Assembly: GCA_900553045.1 (NCBI GenBank)
Contig: USBW01000001.1
Coordinates: 1-21,493, forward strand
Length of the DNA: 21,493 nucleotides
Source of the DNA: an uncultured Mycoplasmatota bacterium
GTDB lineage: Bacteria; Bacillota_I; Bacilli_A; RF39; UBA660
Direction of reading: 5' to 3'
How positions within the stretch are numbered: the first letter of the stretch is position 1; the number at the start of each line of letters is the position of its first letter. A program made the position numbers and the translations under genes. Below, piece by piece: positions 17,067 to 21,493 of the stretch. The notes below the pieces were generated by a model that ran no database searches, was not told the origin of the DNA, and was given only the letters and a program-made list of their open reading frames with translations.

Positions 17067-17095
17067 ATACTTCTTCTATTGTTCTATGTTATAAT
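17067..17095 (+). promoter_or_regulatory. Extended -10 promoter for the dehydrogenase-truA pair
   Basis: TATAAT at 17090-17095, preceded by TG at 17087-17088 with one base between (extended -10). The -35 region at 17067-17072 (ATACTT) is poor. Transcription would start near 17102, leaving a short leader of about 17 bases. Confidence 0.55.
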
Positions 17096-17118
17096 TAGGT
17101 TAGAATTGGAGTGATATG

Positions 17119-17871
17119 ATGAAAGTACTAATAACGGGAGCCTCAAGTGGCATTGGTAAAGAGATGGCGATTTATTTAAGTGAATTAGGTCATGAGTTAA
17201 TTTTAGTTGCTAATGATAAGGAAGCTTTAGAAGAGATGCGTTATAATTTAAAGACTAAATCAAAACTGATCGTTATAGACTTAGCTAGTGAAAGTAAAAT
17301 TAAAGATCTATATATGCTAGCTAAGAATGAAAATATTGATATGCTTATTAATAACGCTGGTTTTGGTGCTTGTGGTGACTATGACGAAGTTGACTTACAA
17401 AAAGAACTTGATATGATCGATGTTAATTTAAAAGCAGTCCATATTTTAACTAAAATGTTTTTAAAAGATATGGAAAAAAGAGGAAATGGCTATATTTTAA
17501 ATGTTTCTTCCTTAGCAGGTCTTTTAAAAGGTGGGCCAAAAATGAGTTGTTATTATGCTACTAAAAGTTATGTTACAAGCTATACCTTAGGAATTTATCA
17601 AGAACTAAAAAGAAGAGGTTCTAATATTCAAATATCCTTATTGTGTCCAGGACCTATTAAAACTAATTTTCTTTCTTTAGCAAAAGTAAAGTTTAAACAA
17701 AAAGGATTGTCTCCTCGTTATGTAGCAATTTATGCAATTGATAATCTTTTGAAAGGAAAAACAATTATTATTCCAGGTTTTAAAAATAAAATGATGGCCT
17801 TCTTTCAAAGATTTTTTCCTACTAAATTTGTTTTAAAAGTAACTGATAATTTTCAGGATAAGGATAAGTAA
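17119..17871 (+). CDS. Short-chain dehydrogenase/reductase (SDR family)
   Basis: 250 residues from the second of two adjacent ATGs (17116 and 17119), which is better spaced from the TTGGAG site. The cofactor loop TGASSGIG is near the N-terminus, followed by NNAGFG and the catalytic serine, tyrosine and lysine in NVSSLAG and YYATKSY; LLCPGPIKTNF follows. The C-terminal region PGFKNKMMAFFQRFFPTK is hydrophobic and basic, as in the COG0300 (DltE-like) SDR group, and may touch the membrane. NAD(P)-dependent reduction of an unknown carbonyl is likely. It lies one base upstream of truA, so the two are co-transcribed. Confidence 0.88.
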   Translation: MKVLITGASSGIGKEMAIYLSELGHELILVANDKEALEEMRYNLKTKSKLIVIDLASESKIKDLYMLAKNENIDMLINNAGFGACGDYDEVDLQKELDMIDVNLKAVHILTKMFLKDMEKRGNGYILNVSSLAGLLKGGPKMSCYYATKSYVTSYTLGIYQELKRRGSNIQISLLCPGPIKTNFLSLAKVKFKQKGLSPRYVAIYAIDNLLKGKTIIIPGFKNKMMAFFQRFFPTKFVLKVTDNFQDKDK

Positions 17872-17872
17872 A

Positions 17873-18631
17873 ATGCGTTATTTAATGAGTTTTGCTTATG
17901 ATGGCAGCTGTTTTTATGGCTATCAGAGGCAACCTAATAAAAAAACAGTAGAAGGAGAAATTGAAAAAGTTCTTAAAGAGGTAAATAATGGTAAACATGT
18001 AGATATAGTAAGTTCCGGTAGAACTGATAAAGGTGTTCATGCTTATAAGCAAATGGCGCATTTTGACCTTGATGTTAAGATTAAAGAGTATAGTCTTAAG
18101 AAACTTCTTAATAAAAGATTACAGCAAGAAGTTTACGTTAATTTTATAATGCCAATTAATGACAATTTTCATGCTAGATATGATTGCCTTGACAAAACTT
18201 ATAAATATCTTATAAACACTCAAGATTTTGACCTTTTCAAAAGAAATTACTGCTGGCAGTATTGTCAAGAATTAGATCTTGAGAAAATGCAGAAAGCAAG
18301 TCAAGTTTTAATTGGTACTCATGATTTTACACTTTTATGTAAAAATGATCCTTTAAAAGAAAATACTATTAGAACAATTAAAGAACTTACTATCACTAAT
18401 AATTCAGGTCTTATTGAAATCACTATCAAAGCTGACGGTTTTTTAAGAAAGATGGTCAGAAATATTGTTGGTCTACTAGTGGAAGTGGGAAGTGGAAGGA
18501 TGGACGCTTCCTTTGTAGCTAATTACTTAGATAAGAGTTTTAATAAACATAATCGAAAGGTTGCTCCATCCTGTGGCCTATATCTTGCAAGTGTCAATTA
18601 TAAAATGCCTTTAATAACTAAAAAAGTATAA
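17873..18631 (+). CDS. truA: tRNA pseudouridine(38-40) synthase TruA
   Basis: 252 residues. It isomerises uridines 38-40 in the anticodon arm of many tRNAs. The catalytic aspartate is D52 in SSGRTDKGVHA. Other family blocks are YDGSCFYGYQRQPNKKTVEG (20 residues), HARYDCLDKTYKYLI, and the C-terminal FLRKMVRNIVGLLVEVG. Its ATG is one base after the dehydrogenase stop, and the ribosome binding site AAGGATAAG is weak and inside that gene. In Bacilli truA is often just upstream of rplM-rpsI, as it is here. Confidence 0.97.
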   Translation: MRYLMSFAYDGSCFYGYQRQPNKKTVEGEIEKVLKEVNNGKHVDIVSSGRTDKGVHAYKQMAHFDLDVKIKEYSLKKLLNKRLQQEVYVNFIMPINDNFHARYDCLDKTYKYLINTQDFDLFKRNYCWQYCQELDLEKMQKASQVLIGTHDFTLLCKNDPLKENTIRTIKELTITNNSGLIEITIKADGFLRKMVRNIVGLLVEVGSGRMDASFVANYLDKSFNKHNRKVAPSCGLYLASVNYKMPLITKKV

Positions 18632-18638
18632 TTATTTA

Positions 18639-18667
18639 TTGACTTTAGCATAGTATTTTAGTATAAT
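18639..18667 (+). promoter_or_regulatory. Promoter of rplM-rpsI
   Basis: TTGACT (18639-18644), a 17-base spacer, and TATAAT (18662-18667): close to a perfect sigma-A promoter. It starts just after the truA stop. Transcription would begin near 18674, giving a leader of about 80 bases. Confidence 0.85.
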
Positions 18668-18673
18668 TTTAAT

Positions 18674-18753
18674 CGGTACATTTTCTAGTGTTCTTTCGGT
18701 ATAAGTCCTGGGAAAACTTATATTAGGAAGACTAATTGAAAGGAAGAAAAAAT
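18674..18753 (+). promoter_or_regulatory. Structured rplM leader (L13-leader-like, three-way junction)
   Basis: An outer helix TTCTTTC (18691-18697) with GAAAGGA (18738-18744, one G-U) encloses two hairpins side by side: ATAAGT/ACTTAT (18701-18706 with 18716-18721) and ATTAG/CTAAT (18722-18726 with 18732-18736). The 3' strand of the outer helix is the Shine-Dalgarno of rplM. An L13 leader motif upstream of rplM is known in Bacillota (Rfam L13_leader). Identity with it was not tested. Confidence 0.6.
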
Positions 18754-19185
18754 ATGAAGAGTTATATGCAAAAAAAAGAAACAGTTGAACGTAATTGGTA
18801 TGTTATTGATGCAACTGATATGCCACTTGGTCGTTTAGCTACTAAAGTTGCTCATATTCTAAGAGGAAAACATAAAGCAACTTATACTCCACATATTGAC
18901 TGTGGAGACTATGTTATCGTTGTTAATGCTGGTAAAGTAGCTTTAACAGGCAACAAAATGGATAAAAAATTATATTATAATCATTCAGGATATCAAGGTG
19001 GCTTAAGAGTTCGTAAAGCTAGCGAAATGGTCGAAAAATATCCAGTTGAGATGATTGAACGAGCAGTTAAAGGAATGCTACCACATGGACGTTTAGGAAG
19101 AGCTATGGCAAAGAAATTATTTGTTTATGCTGATGAAAAGCATCCACATATGGCTCAAAAGCCAGTAGCATTAGAGATTAAGTAG
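18754..19185 (+). CDS. rplM: 50S ribosomal protein L13
   Basis: 143 residues from ATG 18754, behind the site GAAAGGAAG. An in-frame TTG at 18736 is inside the leader structure and not preferred. Family features: ERNWYVIDATDMPLGRLAT, LRGKHKATYTPHIDCGDYV and KGMLPHGRLGR. L13 is an early 50S assembly protein. It has its own promoter and a leader that can hide the ribosome binding site, so autoregulation is plausible (inference). Confidence 0.98.
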   Translation: MKSYMQKKETVERNWYVIDATDMPLGRLATKVAHILRGKHKATYTPHIDCGDYVIVVNAGKVALTGNKMDKKLYYNHSGYQGGLRVRKASEMVEKYPVEMIERAVKGMLPHGRLGRAMAKKLFVYADEKHPHMAQKPVALEIK

Positions 19186-19197
19186 GGAGGTTAAACA

Positions 19198-19617
19198 ATG
19201 GCAAAGAATGAAATGTATTATGGAACTGGTAAGAGAAAGACAAGTGTCGCAAAAGTAAAATTAACTTTCGGTTCTGGAAAAATAACTGTTAATGGAAAAG
19301 ATGTTTATGAATATTTTCCATTTGAAACATTAGTAATGGATTTAACTCAACCACTTGATTATACTGGCACAAGAGAAAAATTTGATGTTAATGTATCTGT
19401 TTATGGTGGTGGATTCTCAGGTCAAGCTGGAGCAATTCGTCTAGGAATTGTAAAAGCATTACTTGATTATGATAAAGCCTCAGATCCTACAAGTGATGAA
19501 AGCTTTAGAAAAATCTTAAAAAGCAACGACTTAGTTACAAGAGACTCTAGAAAGAAAGAACGTAAAAAACCAGGTCTTAAAAAAGCTCGTCGTGCGCCAC
19601 AGTTCTCAAAGAGATAG
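19198..19617 (+). CDS. rpsI: 30S ribosomal protein S9
   Basis: 139 residues, about nine more than the usual 130. It starts with [16 protein letters not shown] and ends with the universal [14 protein letters not shown] tail that reaches P-site tRNA. The extra residues are a short acidic insertion near positions 92-100 (DKASDPTSD) before the segment [14 protein letters not shown]. It lies 12 bases after rplM with a GGGAGG site, and a terminator follows. Confidence 0.98.
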   Translation: MAKNEMYYGTGKRKTSVAKVKLTFGSGKITVNGKDVYEYFPFETLVMDLTQPLDYTGTREKFDVNVSVYGGGFSGQAGAIRLGIVKALLDYDKASDPTSDESFRKILKSNDLVTRDSRKKERKKPGLKKARRAPQFSKR

Positions 19618-19629
19618 AACTATTTATTG

Positions 19630-19666
19630 CCTTGGAAGCATTTGCTTCCGAGGTTTTTTTATTTTT
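19630..19666 (+). terminator. Intrinsic terminator of rplM-rpsI
   Basis: CCTTGGAAGC (19630-19639), loop ATTT, GCTTCCGAGG (19644-19653) with one G-U pair, then seven T and further T-rich sequence. A strong rho-independent terminator 12 bases after the rpsI stop. Confidence 0.9.
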
Positions 19667-19745
19667 TATAAAAAAAATTCATTTATTAAATGATTTCATT
19701 ATCTGTAAAATTAAAACTTCAATATCATATATTGTATGCAAAATT

Positions 19746-19780
19746 AGGAAAATAGTTCCATTAATTAGGAACAGATTCCT
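19746..19780 (+). promoter_or_regulatory. Tandem inverted repeats, possible operator
   Basis: Two copies of an ATTAGGAA-N5/6-TTCC unit: AGGAA at 19746 and 19767, TTCC at 19756 and 19776, so spaced by about two helical turns. They lie in the 190-base gap before the tail-collar-like gene. No convincing promoter was found in that gap, and no other feature is visible in it apart from a ribosome-binding-site hairpin. Confidence 0.3.
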
Positions 19781-19825
19781 TAAAATTAGCGTACAAAACT
19801 GGTTTTTATTTAAAGGCGCCAGGTA

Positions 19826-19847
19826 TTCTTTTCGTGATAGAAAGGAA
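19826..19847 (+). promoter_or_regulatory. Hairpin covering the ribosome binding site of the collar-like gene
   Basis: TTCTTTTC (19826-19833) can pair with GAAAGGAA (19840-19847), eight pairs with one G-U, around a six-base loop. It covers the Shine-Dalgarno of the gene at 19857 and could limit its translation. Confidence 0.4.
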
Positions 19848-19856
19848 GAAAAAACA

Positions 19857-20933
19857 ATGAATTTTACAGATATGAAAGTAGAAGGCACTAATGTTATTAA
19901 TATAAATGATGCCTTTAATTCTTTAGTATTACAATTAAAAATTAAACCAAATGAAAATACAACTATACCAACAAATAATGAATTAATTATTTACGTAGAT
20001 AAAAGTGAGGTGACTAGCCAAGATCGTAAGCAGATCGTTTTTGAATTGTCAGATAGTTTAAAATACCTTAATAATTCAGATCTTTCTTCTACCGATAATG
20101 AGCCTCAAGCTGATGAGTTTATAATTGAGCCTAAAATGGTAGGAAATACTGTTAAGATGATTGCCTATGTAAAAAGAGTAGTTAATGGTGATGAAATACT
20201 AACACCTGCTTCAACAGAAGAATTAGATTACCAAGAAATTACTCTATTTGAAGGTGTTAATTATATCTATACTAACTATAATAATGCGACTATTGAAATG
20301 TTATATCCAAAAAATAGTGATGCAGTTAAATACTTTTTAAATACTGCTGTGTTTGATTATTATGCTAGAAATAGCCAAACTGCTATAGAAGATACCGATT
20401 TTAAGGACGCATTTACCGCAACTGATGATGGATTTGATATCGAAGCAAACAATGTCAACATTAATTGTTTAACATCTAGGAATAATAAATTTAGTTTAGA
20501 TAGTGACGGCAACTTATTTGTTAATAGTCTTACTACAGTAGTCAGCACTCCTACTACAACTAACTTTGACGCTATTTACCCAGTTGGCAGTATTTATCTT
20601 AATACTACCAATGTCAACCCAACCACTCTTTTTGGAGGAACTTGGGAGCAGATAAAAGACCGCTTTTTATTAGCCTGTGGTTCTACCTATACTAATGGAG
20701 CTACAGGAGGTGAGGCAACTCATAAACTTACAATTAACGAAATGCCTTCCCATAAACATAACACGCAAGGTCAATGGCAAACTGCCGGTAGTGGCAATCG
20801 CTGTTTATCCTATAACAAAATTAGTGGGGACCCTGTTAGAACAGACAATCCAATCTTGGCAACAGGAGGCAACCAAGCTCATAATAATATGCCACCATAT
20901 TTAGCAGTTTATATTTGGAAAAGGACAGCCTAA
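19857..20933 (+). CDS. Phage tail-collar / baseplate Gp10-like protein
   Basis: 358 residues from ATG 19857, with the site GAAAGGAAG. The in-frame extension upstream runs through the rpsI terminator and is discarded. The N-terminal 180 residues match no family I know. About 192-228 look like a tail-fibre strand repeat (DIEANNVNIN, then KFSLDSDGNLFVN). From about 238 the C-terminus is a collar/Gp10-type domain: YPVGSIYLNTTNVNPTTLFG, GTWEQIKDRFLLACG, GGEATHKLTINEMPSHKH, and a final HNNMPPYLAVYIWKR. The His residues H289, H299 and H301 are the kind that bind metal in such tips. There is no signal peptide. No other phage gene is present on the left side; a large surface-type protein follows. Confidence 0.75.
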   Translation: MNFTDMKVEGTNVININDAFNSLVLQLKIKPNENTTIPTNNELIIYVDKSEVTSQDRKQIVFELSDSLKYLNNSDLSSTDNEPQADEFIIEPKMVGNTVKMIAYVKRVVNGDEILTPASTEELDYQEITLFEGVNYIYTNYNNATIEMLYPKNSDAVKYFLNTAVFDYYARNSQTAIEDTDFKDAFTATDDGFDIEANNVNINCLTSRNNKFSLDSDGNLFVNSLTTVVSTPTTTNFDAIYPVGSIYLNTTNVNPTTLFGGTWEQIKDRFLLACGSTYTNGATGGEATHKLTINEMPSHKHNTQGQWQTAGSGNRCLSYNKISGDPVRTDNPILATGGNQAHNNMPPYLAVYIWKRTA

Positions 20934-20947
20934 TTAGGGGTGATATA

Positions 20948-21493
20948 ATGATAGAATTAAAAAAATTACGTAAACCCCGTGAGAAACACTTTTTAAAAAG
21001 TGATAAGACAATGATTGCTTATGTTTATGATTATGATATCCATTATTTAAAAGATGGAAAATATGAAGAAATAGATAATACTTTGCTAGATCGTAATAAT
21101 AAATTAATTAATAAAAATAATTTCTTTAAAACCACCTTTTTGAAAGATAAAGAAACCAGAGAATTAGTTGATGTCACCAAAGATGATCATTATTTTAAGA
21201 TGTTCCTAAACACAGATAAAAATAAAAATGCAGTCAAATATATTGAAGTTTTAAGTGACATTGATATAGAGTACGATGTGATTGGAACAAAACTAAAAGA
21301 AGCTATTATTTTAAAAAATAAGGAAACTGTTCCTCAAGAATTAAGTTTTACTATTAAAACAGATTTAGATCTAGATATTTTGCCTACCAAAGAGGTTTTG
21401 GTAAAAAAAGGCAATGATATTATTTATACAATCACGCCACCATTTATGACTGATGCTATTGGTAACTATAATTCTAATATTTATTATGAACTA
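20948..21493 (+). CDS. N-terminus of a large RHS/DNRLRE-type surface protein (3' end outside window)
   Basis: The frame is open from ATG 20948 to the window end (182 codons seen). It has an AGGGGTGAT site and begins 14 bases after the collar-like gene, so the two form an operon. The visible part follows the N-terminal domain of large Bacillota cell-wall-associated RHS or DNRLRE proteins: KLRKPREKHFL, DIHYLKDGKYEEIDNTLL, DIEYDVIGTKLKEAIILKN, and the end ITPPFMTDAIGNYNSNIYYEL (shortened). Such proteins are usually very long and carry repeats further on, often with a toxin at the end. None of that can be seen here. No signal peptide is visible: the start is MIELKKLRKPREKHF. The family link rests on remembered motif patterns. 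Confidence 0.6.
   Translation, partial: MIELKKLRKPREKHFLKSDKTMIAYVYDYDIHYLKDGKYEEIDNTLLDRNNKLINKNNFFKTTFLKDKETRELVDVTKDDHYFKMFLNTDKNKNAVKYIEVLSDIDIEYDVIGTKLKEAIILKNKETVPQELSFTIKTDLDLDILPTKEVLVKKGNDIIYTITPPFMTDAIGNYNSNIYYEL

Noticed and set aside
19689-19700. AATGATTTCATT palindrome after the rpsI terminator
   Set aside because: It is short and in A/T-rich sequence, so it is expected by chance.
19632-19856. N-terminal extension of the collar-like protein
   Set aside because: The extended start lies inside the rpsI terminator stem and has no ribosome binding site; ATG 19857 has a strong one.
1-21493. CRISPR arrays, tRNA genes, insertion sequences and attachment sites
   Set aside because: I looked for regularly spaced repeats, cloverleaf signatures, transposase motifs and flanking direct repeats and saw none.

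Overview
The window comes from a low-GC, endospore-type member of the Bacillota (Firmicutes). It carries most of the chromosomal ribosomal-protein supercluster in the Gram-positive order S10 - spc - alpha. Next to it lie spore-coat cotJ genes. S14 and L36 are the zinc-binding (C+) forms and adenylate kinase has a four-cysteine lid. TGA is a real stop codon (ends of rplP, adk and map), so the code is table 11 and not the Mollicutes code 4. The AT-rich composition, the absence of rpmD (L30) and a fused CotJA/CotJB-like protein suggest an uncultured Bacilli or Erysipelotrichia-like lineage. That placement is inference; the phylum-level call is firm.

Layout. (1) 2-1043, plus strand: the 3' part of a ClpA/ClpB-like AAA+ ATPase ending after one AAA module, overlapped by a small four-helix membrane protein. 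(2) 1040-2088, minus strand: a two-gene cotJ operon (CotJA/CotJB-like fusion, then CotJC manganese-catalase-like), convergent with the first pair, with a possible two-way terminator over the shared ends. (3) 2089-2406: intergenic region with two tandem promoter candidates and a structured 5' leader. (4) 2407-16310: one gapless plus-strand run: rpsJ-rplC-rplD-rplW-rplB-rpsS-rplV-rpsC-rplP-rpmC-rpsQ-rplN-rplX-rplE-rpsZ-rpsH-rplF-rplR-rpsE-rplO-secY-adk-map-infA-rpmJ-rpsM-rpsK-rpoA-rplQ. It ends at a strong intrinsic terminator (16322-16359). (5) 16402-18631: a CYTH-domain protein, a short-chain dehydrogenase and truA. The ecfA1-ecfA2-ecfT genes common at this place in Bacilli are absent. (6) 18639-19666: a near-consensus promoter, a leader that folds as a three-way junction over the Shine-Dalgarno, rplM and rpsI, then a terminator. 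(7) 19667-21493: an accessory region with a phage-tail-collar/Gp10-like protein and the start of a large RHS/DNRLRE-type surface protein that runs off the end.

Functionally, most of the window makes ribosomes (29 ribosomal proteins) together with SecY translocase, adenylate kinase, methionine aminopeptidase, IF-1, the RNA polymerase alpha subunit and a tRNA pseudouridine synthase. The more open biology lies at the edges: the fused cotJ gene and the single-AAA Clp-like ATPase at the left, and at the right the pair of long proteins without signal peptides, one tail-tip-like and one RHS-like.
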